A stretch of DNA of 64,000 bases from Patiria miniata (lineage: Eukaryota; Echinodermata; Asteroidea; Valvatida; Asterinidae): contig NW_024037070.1 of the NCBI RefSeq assembly GCF_015706575.1, positions 305,874-369,873 of the forward strand, written 5' to 3'. The position numbers and the translations under genes are program-made. The notes under the pieces were generated by a model. It was not told the origin of the DNA. It saw only the letters and a program-made list of their open reading frames with translations, and searched no databases. Of this stretch, positions 44,720 to 57,075 are shown in pieces (the stretch's first letter is position 1; every line of letters begins with the position of its first letter).

Positions 44720-45900
44720 AAAGATAAAAAATGAGGTGACGTCATGATGACGTAATCGTGCGATTTTATGTGAATTTTTGAATTGTTGGACCTTTAAGCC
44801 GTATCTCACTAATGCAACATGCAAAATTCAAATTTCCTTTTGTATTTGGTTTGTTAGGTAATAGGTATATACACAATTTTTTTTAATTTGTGACGTCACG
44901 ATGACATCATCAAAAACGCACATTTTCAAAACACATATAACAGAAGTTCCCATCGTCATGAAACTTTGTGGATAGTTAGATAATGTCACAAGAATGTTCA
45001 ATTTGAAATGATGTCACCATGACGTTATCGGTTGATATTTGTATGATTTTTTACTATTTAAGATTTTATTCCGCTTACAAAATTTTACACCTTCTTTCAA
45101 GACCCTAATGAAAACATTTGCATTGACAAGTGTTGTTACGATGACGTCATCGCAGGACATATGACGTCATGTTAAAAGGTGTAAAGTCCTATATGTGAAG
45201 AATTTAGTCCTGTACTAAACTACAGTATCTTCTTGCATATGGACAAAACACCCCCCCCCCCCAAAAAAAAATATGGAAAAGCCCTATGTTCTGTTCATCA
45301 AACAGACATAGCTCTAGTTTTTTTTTTTTTCCCAGTCATTTTTGCCCAAAGTATTTGTACACGTATTTTTGTTACCGGCACTTTGGCCACTAAAATCAAT
45401 CCGATTGCCTTTATACTCGGCACACACTTAGACCAGCATCTGCAGTTGATCACCGAACATTGACGTCATCATGAAGACATCACGTGTCAAACGTCACATT
45501 TCATGCGATTTTTCTGTTGTGACCATTTTCTAGCAGAATTCGGCTAGATCTGACAGATTGGGCTATATCTCCAGAACTACAGGTCCGATTAGGTTAAAAA
45601 TTGGTATGTACCTAGACCGGGATGTGTTATAGATGAAAATAGAAGTGACGTCACGACGTCATCATGGGTCACGTGACGTCACGTTAAAGATTAATAGATC
45701 TTTGAAAATCAATTGTGAGAGACCTGAACTTAACGTTTGCGGGAATCGATAGAATAATCCAGGGTCTTCATTTTTGATATTATGTGCAAAATCATGTGAC
45801 CCTTCCTTCCGGTTGAAACCGGAAGTGCCTTGTAATTTAAAATTGGTGAAAGGTGTGAATTTACTTTCAACGATGTATGCTCTGGCTAAGTTGTTATTTC
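44720..45900. repeat. TGACGTCA-family blocks inside Gypsy-A
   Basis: 44730-45190 matches 26200-26740. 45279-45320 is the family hairpin; 45340-45720 is the reverse complement of the 31.2-31.9 kb style (CCACTTTGGCC, ACTACAGGTCCGAT, GACGTCATCATG). 45755-45890 matches the CTTCCGGT repeat at 21555. Thus two family members in head-to-head arrangement. No coding. Confidence 0.72.
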
Positions 45901-46109
45901 TAAATAAATTATAGTTATAGATGCAAATTGATGTGACGTCATCATGACGTCATCACGTGAAATGTGACATCATAATTCAAAGCTCTATGAGAATGAAATC
46001 ACATATTATATGACACAATTTATTTTAAACAGAACTACACATCCTTCCTGGAAGTAGTTGAAACTTTACATGTCACATATGTCACAAAAAGTTGCCGAAA
46101 CAGTTTGTT

Positions 46110-46389
46110 TGTTTTTTCAGGCAAATTTTTTGTTTGTTTCATGAGGCAATCTCATTTCAATTTCCATAATTGTTTTAAAAAAAAAAAAAAAAAAAAAGAG
46201 ACAGAGAGACAACAGTCACCACTCAACAGTTAAAAAAAACCTGTTCCGAAACAAACAAAAAGTGGACAGTTGGAAGAAGTTAAAATGTAAAATGTTGAGG
46301 ATTAGGAACTTGTTTTAAAGTTGTACTCTGAACCAGCTTTAGTTGATCGCCTTTATCAAGTGGATAAGTGTTTGGTTTAAAAGGGGAGA
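46110..46389 (+). repeat. Gypsy-A 3' non-coding end
   Basis: Matches 15265-15531 closely (GAGGATTAGGAACTTGTTTT, GTACTCTGAACCAGCTTTAG), ending in purine tract AAAAGGGGAGA before the LTR. Confidence 0.8.
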
Positions 46390-47934
46390 TGTAATGAATG
46401 TGTGCATTCATTATTTAACTCTGCCACTTATAATTATGCATAGCGCCCTCTATTGTCTAGAGCATATAACCATGTGGGTGCATACCTGCAAATAAACTCC
46501 CATAGACACTAGTGCTAAATGCCCATACTTCAAAATTATTTTAAAAATACTCAAAACTCTCACAGGTATTCAAGCTGCACAGAAAAATGATGATCAATGT
46601 GTCATCTTTCATTTTCTTTTCGATTTTTGGTGGGTTGACCATTGACTTTTCGAGATATTTTCACGCAAAGAAGACGACCCCTATTTCCCCCAAAGAGGAA
46701 AAGTGGCCATCTTGAAAAACGATCCCTCCACAACATGGCAAAATAGCGCCACTTTCGAGCCCAATAGCATCCAAAATGCTCAGAATTGGAAGCCCCAAGT
46801 CCGGGCCAGAGGTTCATTACCATATCTCTTCAATTCCCCAATTTTACGGCGCTCAGAACTCTCTAATATAGAATATTTTGAGGGTATAACTTTTATTCAT
46901 GAGCTTGGCGGATCGATTTACCGGTGTGCACCCTATAATAGCAGGCAACTTTTAAATTTTAGCACAAAACCACATTCAGGACAAGCAGAATATCTCCATA
47001 GTCAATATTTTGAAAAAAAAAATGAAAGAAAAATATTATCCGAGGTCGATATTAAGCCCGAAAATAGTGATTGTTTTGCCCCTGCTAAGCTGTAGAGCGC
47101 CCCCAGCGACAATAAATTGAGTTTCAACTACTTTTAAGCTCAAAATGCCCCCCCCCCCCCTTTTCAACTATCAATTGTTGTAATCGGGTGATAGCCTACT
47201 GCTCCCTTATGATTGGAAGCATCCGTTACGGAAAAAAAACCCTTGTTGATACCTTTAAAACATTTTTCCCCCTCCCCGTAGGTTCCGCCCACTGAAAAGA
47301 CCACTGCCGCGGCACAGCGCATGCGCGAAACGGCCATCTTTGTGATTCTTTATAGGGTGCATACCTGCAAATAAACTCCCATAGACACTAGTGCTAAATG
47401 CCCATACTTCAAAATTATTTTAAAAATACTCAAAACTCTCACAGGTATTCAAGCTGCACAGAAAAATGATGATCAATGTGTCATCTTTCATTTTCTTTTC
47501 GATTTTTGGTGGGTTGACCATTGACTTTTCGAGATATTTTCACGCAAAGAAGACGACCCCTATTTCCCCAAAGCGGAAAAGTGGCCATCTTGAAAAACGA
47601 TCCCTCCACAACATGGCAAAATAGCGCCACTTTCGAGCCCAATAGCATCCAAAATGCTCAGAATTGGAAGCCCCAAGTCCGGGCCAGAGGTTCATTACCA
47701 TATCTCTTCAATTCCCCAATTTTACGGCGCTCAGAACTCTCTAATATAGAATATTTTGAGGGTATAACTTTTATTCATGAGCTTGGCGGATCGATTTACC
47801 GGTGTGCACCCATGTGAGTGTGTAGTCCATGTAGGCAGCCATCTTGTTTTAATAGACACACAATACACTATTCTTAGCTAGCTGAAACATCTCAAGTGTG
47901 CTTCTTATTCAATCGGATTCATCCAATCATTACA
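46390..47934 (+). repeat. Gypsy-A 3' LTR, interrupted
   Basis: LTR parts 46390-46476 and 47817-47934, split by the X-Y-X insertion; the target CATGTG is present on both sides (46471-46476, 47811-47816). Ends CATTACA, followed by the ACTTC target copy. Confidence 0.88.
46477..47810. mobile_element. Composite X-Y-X DNA element in the Gypsy-A 3' LTR
   Basis: Two nearly identical direct copies of X (46477-46932 and 47356-47810, about 456 bp) flank Y (46933-47355, 423 bp). X begins GGTGCATACC and ends GGTGTGCACC, so its ends are short inverted repeats. Y has its own inverted ends (CTATAATAG / CTTTATAG). The whole is flanked by the 6 bp target CATGTG. The X copies differ at only a few bases. Apparent ORFs in X are shared by both copies but match no family. 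Confidence 0.85.
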
Positions 47935-47939
47935 ACTTC

Positions 47940-49534
47940 ATCATGACGTCACTTCAGATTTTGCATACTATTAACAGTATCTACCTGCCCACCAAGTTTA
48001 AAGACATTCGGACTATGTTCAACCTTACATGTTCAACCCAGGGGAACTGCATGGTCTTATTTATCCCAGGACTCTAACCCGCACCTATTATCCCACAAAT
48101 TATTTATTAGCCTAATGAACAGGTGAGCGGCTACCCAAACAAAAGGGGGGGGGGACAATTAACAAAGGGTGGACTAAGCCTAGGGGCTGTTCGTTTGGTG
48201 GAAATTTACCACTGTTTTGTGATTGAGTTAAACACTTGAATGGAATTAGAGCAATACAAATAGCGACAATAGGTCTTAAAGTGAACTTGGGTAACCCTCC
48301 AAAGATTCCAAAGATGATTATCGATAGGATTTATTCAAGACTGTCAATCATCAATAGATTTGTTCAATAATCACAGCTTAACAATAATATACAACAATGC
48401 ACCCTTAACAATAATACGAGGCGATGAATTATATCTCACATATTATTGCCTGGTATATTATTCACTGGTTATAACAAGGGTCACTTTATAGTAAACTTAA
48501 ACATAACCCTCATGTGGTCAACTGCACCATGTGTAACAAACTTATACAATGTACAATTCCTGTTATGAAATAGCCCAGTTCCAATAACCTTCACATAGAT
48601 TGAGCTGCCTCAATAACTGTAACACAAGAAGGGTAACTTAACCCGATTTACCGTCAAGGCAGGCTATACTATGTAATCCAAATAACCCTCACACGAACTG
48701 AGCGGTCCCAATAACTTTCTCGCTCGTTCCCCCGCGGCTCTGCTAACAGGACGCTGGGATACTCTGATGAATTCACGTTCTGATTGGTTGGATTTTGCGT
48801 GACCTGTGACCTGCGCGTCATCACCCTCGTGACTCTACAAGATTTGAAACGGCCATTAAGACTGATTCATCACTCTTTTAGTCCAGTTCAGAGATGGTTT
48901 TTTTCGTTGAAAAGCGTAATAAAGTAGGAAATTCTGTAAAACTTATCTATGTTGTAAATTTACAATTCCTGTCACTTGCTCGGGCTCCGTTTCGAATCAC
49001 GAACGGTCGATTTGCATTATGCGACGATCAAAATTTTGTCCACATGGTCCGCAATGAAACAGAAATCACATCCGGTATGGAATGTGCGCATTTCTATGGG
49101 AAGTTTTTCGGATAGCATTTGTGTACATTGGCTAGATGTGGTCTTGAACAGCTGCAGCCAGATGCTTTATACATAGGTCATAGGCCTCTTCCTTCATAAG
49201 ATTCTGTGAAGCTCATCAGCATATCCCAGTGTCCTGTTTGCAGGGCAGGGGTACGAGCAAACTTCGGGTAAAGTTTCGTGCAAGAGCTGCAAACATGGGC
49301 GTCGCCAGGATGTTTCTAGAGGGGGGCAAAACATGTTTTCCCTAAAAAATCCTGTTTTTCTCAACATTTTCTCGACTTTATCAGTTTTAGAGGGGGTAGG
49401 GACATTTTGCCTCCCCCCACCCATTAAATTTGCGCCATTATGACTTCTTGCCTCTTTTCTTTTCTTTTTTTCTCTCTTTTTTTTTCCTTTTTTTTTTTTT
49501 TTTCCCTTTTCCGGGGGGGGGGGGGGGGGGGGGG
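47940..49534. other. No gene recognised; poly-G run near the end
   Basis: 47940-48010 resembles TGACGTCA-family sequence, the target of Gypsy-A. From 48000 to 49290 no coding frame or repeat is recognised. 49290-49330 (GGGCGTCGCCAGGATGTTTC) resembles the end of a hAT-like MITE. A run of about 23 G follows at 49513-49534. Confidence 0.45.
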
Positions 49535-49721
49535 ATGTTGCAACCTGACGCCACTTTTTTTCTTCATATATCATCTAAATGAAGGTCATTCATTGCAAAA
49601 ATGATGATAAGACATGAATCTGGGATTGAGAAATATTTCCAATTTTGTTAGGGAAAAAAGTTCTTGACTCTCCATAGACTTTGTACACAATGTGGAAGTG
49701 GTGCGCGTCAGGTTGCAACAT
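49535..49721. mobile_element. 187 bp MITE next to a poly-G run
   Basis: Ends ATGTTGCAACCTGACG... and its reverse complement match over about 22-26 bp with a small gap. AT-rich interior, no ORF. Target duplication not clear. Confidence 0.72.
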
Positions 49722-51840
49722 TTTTTCCAGGCTGCATCCGATTCAATTAACAGACTGTCTAGAGCACGTCCACACCCAGTGAAAATATGCGGGGACGCGC
49801 TGACAATATTTCGTAGCCATACATGTAGCTCTGTGCATAGAGCTAATAGGGTTTGTAGCTCTATGCTCCATGGAAGCCTGTTTCAGACACGGCCTGAGCT
49901 GAGGCACCCGCCAGACATTGCATGGCCTTATGGGATACTTACCCAAGTAACCGGCTCGGCGAATCGGTTACTTAGGCCAGGCTCGAGTAAGCACGAGAAG
50001 TCACGTGAGAGGTAAATCGAACGCTGTCGCACTTGCACGAGTAGCGCAGGGGAAATAATCGAACGCACTGCTTATTTAACTGAAACACAACAATAATAAA
50101 TTAATGGATACTCACAGCCATCATTGTGGAGTTTTTGGAACCTTGACTTCATCTCCAGTTTTAGCTTTAGGATTCCTTAAGAGTGTACCGTGAAAGAATG
50201 CTGCTCAAGTTGTATTATTACAGGCCAAACTTTTGAGGTGTCCTCTTGGTTTGGATAGATATAATGATGATGAAGCCAGAGATGAAGCAGAAGCTAGGGA
50301 TAAAGTGTTTTCAAAAGATTTCACAACCCCTTTAATAGGGCTATTAAATACTAGAGCCCTAACTTGCTATATAAAGTGAAGCCTACTGTACGCATACATG
50401 TACATGTTTGTGCACAAACCTATGGAAAACTGGAATACAGCTACTTGTATATCTGCACTTGTATTCTATGCTGAGCTAATTAATGCCAAATACCGAAAGA
50501 CACAATCAGTATTAAATGAGCGTTTTATTTTGCTGTGCGCAAACGCAAACATGTGCATCATACTTTTAGAAAATGTCGTTGTTCACGTTTGTTGTGCTTG
50601 CGTGTTGCATTTAGAGTACATTATTCCGAATTCATTCCATCTATTTTCATTATGTTCTACAAACAGGCCCGTAAATTCAAAATGCCATACAATGACAACC
50701 GTGATTAATATGATAGATGATGTGAGTATTGCATAAATTGTACAAGTGGAAGGCTTAAAATTTAATACGCCTCTTGCCATGTCAGGCTTATTTTTCCAGT
50801 ATTATTCTTATCCAAGTTTGCCAAAGGTAATGAAGGATCAGGTTTCTGTATAAGTCGCTTATAAATTATGTATATTTAATGACATAATTTACCTCACATG
50901 TGATTATTCATCCTTCAAGCTACATGTTAAAGATTCAAACGGTAGGTGCACAAATCAAGATTAAGGACTGACTCTCACAGGTAAAACAATCAACTTTCAG
51001 TGAATAATCATCCTAGCAAAGGGTCAAATTGGACATAAAAACTGCTCCTACAGAACCACTAATTCATCATGAGCTGTCATATGTAGTGTGTCAGTTGTTA
51101 AATTCGAACTTGGAATTCTTTTCGCATCACTTATCCTTGCTAAGTAGTTTTTTTCTTAATTAGCAGGTACTGAAATTGAACATTAACTTGAAACAAGTCA
51201 TAATTCTCCAGAACTCAATCACTCATTGCATAGCTTTGTTAAGGGTGATGAACATTCTATCTGAGCTAGTTTCTCCTCCTTCAAGCGTTGGATTGAATTC
51301 ATTAGGTCATCAAGTCGCTCTGAATCGTTATCTACAGCAGGAGAATAACACAAACATATATTGAATTTAGAATTTGGTATTAAACTTTTGCTCTGTAATG
51401 GCGTATGTGCATGAACTGTAGAGGACAATCTCTGATCAACTAACGAGGAAATTAAGGGTAAAGAACATTACTACCTGTCAGTAAATTTGTCCAAAATTGG
51501 CCATGCTGTCCAAAACAAGATTGTCGTGCTGTCAGTTTCTATAAAATATAGTTTTACCAGGCCAATGCACTTAAGGGTTTGTACAAATGAAAAAGTCCAG
51601 CTCTTAAGAAGGTATCTCAAGTATTTTTATGACATTGAACCCTGAAGATACATGATTGCAATAGCTTGGATGTATGTGTCTTCCAAGATAGTGGAGGAAA
51701 ATATATATTTATTACAACAGAAAGAGCGTCTGTTAAACGTAATTTGGTGTGTTCTTAATATTTTTCCGGACTTCGGGAAGTGAAGCATGTTGAATCTGAC
51801 CCTTTCATAGAGAGAAAGTGCCCCCTTTAATGTTAACTGT
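49722..51840. other. No gene recognised
   Basis: AT-rich DNA. A minus-strand stretch at 50150-50105 (TLLRNPKAKTGDEVKVPKTP, then GTGAGT) looks faintly like an exon with a donor site, but nothing supports it further. Confidence 0.4.
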
Positions 51841-53345
51841 TTTGGAAAAAATCACCGCATGAACTTGAATGGAGAGCTTCCACAGCAACACAGGAGATCC
51901 ACAGGCACAACCGCCAGCTAGAACTGGCACCAAAGTTGGATCCGGGTATGAAAGTGATCAGAGTTGGATGCCATTTGAGTGAGGTTGTCCAAGGCATTTG
52001 AGTAAAGTTGTCCCGTTTCATGTCAGAAAGAAAGTCGAGAATGAGCTGGACAAACTGCTTCGCCTTGACATCATTGAGCCTGTACGCAATAAGCCAACCC
52101 CATAGGTTTCACCCATCCACGTGGTCGAAAAGCCTAATCGACCATGCGAGATTCGCATGTGTGTTGATATGCGAAACGTAAACACTGCCATCAAGCGAGA
52201 GCGTCACATTACACCCACCATCGACGACATTCTTGCCCGGGTCAACGGATCCACCATCGTCAGCAAACTTGACCTAAACGCAGGTTACCACCAAGTTGAA
52301 TTGGCCCCAAGTCTCACCATCTGACTGTGTTTTCAACACACAAGAACCTGTTCCGTTACAAGCGTTTAAACTTCAGCGTTTGCTCTGCAGCCGAAGTTTT
52401 CCAGAACGCCATCTCTTCTGCGCTCCGCGGCCTCGCAGGCACACTCAACATCAGCGATGACATCTTAGTGTTTGGCCGCAGTCAACAGGAACACGACGCA
52501 CGCCTCACAGCCTGTCTGCAACGCATTCACGAATGTAACCTGACTCTGAACAGAGACAAGTGTAGCTTCGGCAAATCACGTGTCGAATAATTCGGACATG
52601 TATTCAGCTCCACCGGCATCTCCCCCGGCAAGAAGAAAGTAGATGCCATCCAAAATGTACCTGACCCTACCAACACAAGCGAAGTACGCAGCTTCCTCGG
52701 ACTGGTCACGTACTGTAGCCGGTTCATACCTGATCTTGCCACCGTTTCCGCACCCTTCTGCGAGTTGACAAAGAAAGACACACCCTGGCAATGGGGACCT
52801 GAACACCAGCTAGCACTCCGCCAGATCCGCGAAGGAGTTGCGCATTGTTGGAAAAATGAACTCGTAGTTGATGCCAGCCCAGTTGGCCTAGCTGGTATCC
52901 TCGCCCAACGCAATGACAAGGATGAACTTTTGATTGTTGCTCTCGCGAGCAGATCACTAATGCCCCAAACTCGATCGCATCTTTGCCACATTCTGCATGC
53001 TGAAGGTAGTCCGCACTGACAACGGACCACCCTTTAACAGGACGGAGTTTTTATCCTTCGCAGCCTACCTGGGGTTCCATCATCGGAAAGTCACCCCACG
53101 TTGGCCCTGTGCCAATGGGGAGGTGGAACGCTTCATGAAAACAGTAAAAAAGACATATCGTACTGCAATCGCTGATGGCATGCCATGGAAGCAAGGTCTG
53201 TACAAGTTCTTGCAAAACTACCACGCAACACTGCATGCCACAACAGGAGTTGTACCTGCTGCACTACTCTATGACAGGCCACTCCACACCCGTCTCTTTG
53301 AAACTCCACACAAGTCTCGGGCCAAAGCGGGCCCCGAACCCCACG
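51841..53345 (+). mobile_element. Gypsy-D: decayed Ty3/Gypsy fragment, fossil
   Basis: Reverse transcriptase motifs (IRMCVDMRNVNTAIKRERH, VSKLDLNAGYHQVEL, ISDDILVFG), the RNase H start (PDPTNTSEVRSFLGLVTYCS, WQWGPEHQLALRQI) and the end of an integrase core (VRTDNGPPFNRTEF, WPCANGEVERFMKTVKK). The wording is that of the common K02A2.6-like Ty3/Gypsy group. No LTRs seen; much of the middle is absent and there are many breaks. Old. Confidence 0.85.
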
Positions 53346-54990
53346 CCGTAAGTTTTTTTGACCCACTTTTTAGTGGGACCAAATTTTTTTTGGCCCCCCA
53401 AAAAATTGTGTTCTGGATCCGCCCTTGTAGAGACATCAAAATAAGGACACTCAAACAGTTCAGAATTTATTTCGACATTGTTTTATTCAATCATCATCTT
53501 TAAATTCGACAGATTCCATTTTCACATGTGCATAACTTTTATTCAAGGTGGAACATGGGGAAAAGGATGTAGTACTCATTAATCTAAATTTGTCACCTAA
53601 GGCGCCCCATACCGATCGAGAATAAAGGCCAAAGGTCACTTAGTCAGAAGTCACGACAGCCCAAGCATCCCAAGTTACCCCAAACACCCCCCCCCCCCCC
53701 CAATCTACACCTATACACTTCTAAGTTGCTCTAGTGGCTTATTTCCTGACCATTGACAGGGTTTATTTTGACTGCCCCCAACAAAATATTTCATTCCCCC
53801 CCCCCCCCCAGCAAAGTTTAGAGTCTGGTGCCGCCACTGAAAATTGAAAATTAGTGCCTCCATCACAACATTTAAATTGTGCCCCCCCTCTAGATTGAAA
53901 CTGGTCCCTACAAAATTATAGTGCTCTTCACAATTATTTGTTACTTGTTTTAGTGAACAAAATGGTCACTGAACTGGCCATCAAAAGCAACAGTGCTCCT
54001 CTCGTGATAAAAAAAAGGTCTCTCTACATAATGTCAAGGTAAAAGAAACACAAAGAGCAAAATGGACAAGATGTGATGCGATCAAGGTAAATGAGTCGTT
54101 TGTCAGAAATTTTAATTTGGAGATACAGGCCAAAATAGGGCCACTTCATCGCATCACTTCATCACATTGCTTGGTGTTCCAACTTCCATAATTTTTGCAC
54201 TAAAGATGGTATCAGCATGCGGTTTTCACAGCAGTAATGCTGAGGTTGTATTCTCTCCAAATCTGTAATAAAAAAAATATTTGACCAGGGTCGACAAACG
54301 ACTCGTGTAGCTTTATCGCGCATCACATATTCATAATTTGTTCCTCATCATACACATGTAGGTTTATAGTAAAATGAACAGGACCATATTTTTTTCTTCT
54401 ACTTTCACACCGACTGAAGGTGCCCCTTTTTCTGAGCAAGTGCCCCATTTTGGTGTTGCCCCCCCCCCCCCCCCCAGTTTGAAAAGCCTTCCGCCACCCC
54501 TGATCCAAAAGGGATATTTCTTTTACTCACCCTGTACAATGGTATTGTATTCTTGCAGAAAAAAAGAAAGGCTGACGAGAAAGATAAAAAAAAAAGGAAC
54601 ATTGTAATTTTTTCATAGAAACTTTATATTCTGACCAGTACTGCATATCCCTGATCATAAATTGACTTTACTAACCTTTACAAAGTGATGAATTTGAATG
54701 TGATTTCCAGATTTTATTTTTGACCTTTCCTGGCAATTCCTACAAGTGTGCAGAAATTGTAAATTGTTTCAAAAAAAAAAAAATTAGCACACAGACTGAT
54801 TTGGGAATTGAGATAATAATGGTTAGTTATATACATATATATTTTTTTAAATCTTCAGTCAATTTCTCTTTTCCACTTATAATTATTATGCATAAACCTT
54901 GTCAGTTTTCCTTCATTGTAAAAAATTGATGAAAAAAATCTAAATAAATCAATACGTACACATGTATATATCAATTGATTGTAAGGATTG
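53346..54990. other. Region rich in poly-C/poly-G runs and MITE-like ends
   Basis: C-runs of 11-18 at about 53686, 53797 and 54461. Next to them lie TGGATCCGCCC, TGCCGCCACTG and TTCCGCCACCCCTG, phrases that resemble ends of hAT-type MITEs (CAGTGGCGGC-like on the other strand). No gene recognised. Confidence 0.5.
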
Positions 54991-54999
54991 ATACATAAT

Positions 55000-55260
55000 G
55001 TTCTGTCAGAAGCCAATATGGCCCATCAAGCTGATGTTTATCTCCAGTTTCAGCGGCATGCAATGACAGAATATTTCTATCCCCCCGGATGGGATGCCAG
55101 TCCATCACAGGTAAATGCTGGTACCCATTTATACTCCTGGGTGAAGATAAGTGGGGGTGAAGTGGCTTGCCCAAGGACACAACTTTGGCCAGCAGCTGGA
55201 TTTGAACCCTGTTATGTATATATGTCAGCATTTACATTTTTTTCTAGACCTCTGGTCAGA
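55000..55260 (+). repeat. Dispersed SINE-like repeat
   Basis: GGATGGGATGCCAGTCCATC, GCTGGTACCCATTTATACTC, CTGGGTGAAG, GGCTTGCCCAAGGACACAAC and GGATTTGAACCC form a block I have seen as a common interspersed repeat in marine animals and fish. No Pol III boxes were confirmed. Confidence 0.45.
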
Positions 55261-55484
55261 AGATTAGGTCAGAAGAAGTGGTGGCACAGATATATAGCAA
55301 ATGACTTTCCAATGACCAAAATCAATCCTAGTGCGACTATAGGTAAAAATTGCCAAAAATAAAAAATAACGAACAATCGGTGTTATAACTTTTTTTGGCA
55401 AAAGTAAGTCAATGCAAACATGTCTTAAGTGACTTAAATGCCACTTACTGTTACTTAACTGCTGAACAACTAGCATAATAAGGC

Positions 55485-56165
55485 GAATGACAAGGCGAAA
55501 AAGTGTTCACATCCCTCCAGTCACCATCATGGACCTCGACTTCGCAGACAACTTCAAATTTGACCTCAAATGTAGCGGAGCAAGCCAGAAGGATGCTGCT
55601 GGTGGTCAAGAGAGTGTAAGAAGGTCATGCTACAGCTCAATGCCAAGAAGACCAAGGTCATGGCATTCAACACTGAGGACACCACTGTTACTGCCATGGA
55701 TGGTACTGTGCTAGAGGTTTGCAGGGTTTCAAGTACTAGACTGCTTTGATCGCCTCAACGGAGCAGGGGCCTACAGATGGAGCGCACTCCACAACATGAA
55801 GTCAGCATAGAAATCTGAGCTCAGAGATGACTTCAAGTGCCGTCTATTCATCGGCACAGCAGAAGGCACTGGATGGGTGCTACATGCACATCCTGCACTT
55901 GGTGCTCAATGGCTATGAGAGGACTACATGCGAAGGTGTAAATTAAAGTCGGGGAGAAAGGAGGCTAGCTAGTCACTGTGTCTGCCACTCAGAGCTCGCT
56001 GCCTGCCCTCTCATACTATGGGAGCCCACGCAGGGCACCACCAAACTGAGTTGTTGGCACCAAACATCTGTTGACGTACTGAAGCCAGCCACTGGACAAA
56101 GAAATAAGGACTATCATGCTGAAGAGGGGCATACTGAGAAAAAGGACTCATGACACCCAAGTTGG
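55485..56165 (+). mobile_element. LINE fragment: end of reverse transcriptase and C-terminus
   Basis: Plus strand, several frames: TIMDLDFADNFKF, KKVMLQLNAKKTKVMAFNTE, VTAMDGTVLEV, GFKY, then WSALHNMKSA, LDGCYMHILHLVLNGYERT and LASHCVCHSELAACPLILWE. These match the FADD and thumb region of RTE/Jockey-like LINEs (usual form LDYADDI, LNAKKTEVM). It carries several frameshifts and stops and lacks the first two thirds. The catalytic FADN replaces FADD. Confidence 0.75.
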
Positions 56166-57075
56166 TGATGTTCTTGTATGACTAATAGCATTTAGTCATT
56201 TTAGTTCACCAAATGCCATGAAAGATTGTAAACCCTGGAGTTTACAATGTGGCACATCATTTCGTTCCTGCATTCACCAAGTGCAAATTCAGCAATGACA
56301 ATGAAATTCTTATATACCGAGCAGGGGCGGATCCAGGAATGTTTGCAGGGGGGGGGGTCCAGGCCCATCGGATTTCTTTATGTCTGATTGTGGCGGACAT
56401 GTAGGTAAGTATTATTACTATAATTGATATAATTTTGTTTTGGTGTCAGAGCGGGGGGGGGGGGGGGGTTCTGACCCAGAAAACCTCTCTTGATCTCTGC
56501 CCGACAGTGAGTGTCCTAAGGTAAAAGTAACTACAATTGTATGTCTGGCATTGGGAGTGGGTATTGTTCAAACTATATTTTAAAAACTAATCAGTATATA
56601 TGTCAGCATTTACATTTAAAAGACAAATATGTGTTTGTACCTCACTTTAAGCAAGAGGATAGAAATTTAATTTTATAGGCAATTGTATTTTCAATCAGGC
56701 AATTGTATTTTCCAAAAACTGAAACAATGCTTTAAGCTGTTAAGCCTGCCCAATCACAGCAAGGTCCAAGGATGGACCCAACAACAATATCTTCTCCCAA
56801 TTTTCCATTTTCCGCAAGTCCTGCAAATTCGAAAAGCGGTTGGAGGGGGGGGGGCTGGGCCATATTTTGACGCTAGGGGCCCCTCTTTTTTTCTTAGCAT
56901 GTTATTCACATTTCATAAAGATGTGCAGTTCAGGGAAGTCAAAAATAGTCATCTAGATTTCTCTTCATTTTAATCACTCAAACAAATACTTTCAAACGAC
57001 CCTGGGGGGACACCTGGGGGGCACTGGGAATTTGTGCCCCCCCCCCCCCCAGCCCCCACTTGGCTATGCCACTGA
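56166..57075. other. Poly-G tracts and MITE-like ends; no gene
   Basis: G-runs at about 56350 and 56453-56468, another near 56845, and a C-run near 57037. GGGGCGGATCCAGGAATG at 56326 and GGCTATGCCACTG at 57062 look like hAT-type MITE ends in opposite orientation. Confidence 0.5.

Larger units (their letters stand above)
31936..47934 (+). mobile_element. Gypsy-A (Ty3/Gypsy, outermost of three nested), fossil
   Basis: Bounded by the 5 bp target duplication ACTTC (31931-31935, 47935-47939). 5' LTR: 31936-32013 plus 42371-42491, interrupted by Gypsy-B. Primer-binding site TGGTGTCAGAAG at 42492. A Ty3-type gag region follows (42529-44712), interrupted by a DNA element. The pol region is not seen; TGACGTCA-family repeats occupy 44720-46060 instead. 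The 3' non-coding end with purine tract (46110-46389) leads to the 3' LTR, 46390-46476 plus 47817-47934, interrupted by an X-Y-X element. The two LTRs differ at about five positions and a few short gaps out of 205, so it is the oldest of the three. Broken: pol is missing. Confidence 0.88.

Noticed and set aside
46703-47095. 130-codon ORF in unit X
   Set aside because: Shared with the second X copy only because X is duplicated; no family match, and it crosses the X/Y border.
50105-50150. Minus-strand exon-like stretch followed by GTGAGT
   Set aside because: Too short, no acceptor or further exon recognised.
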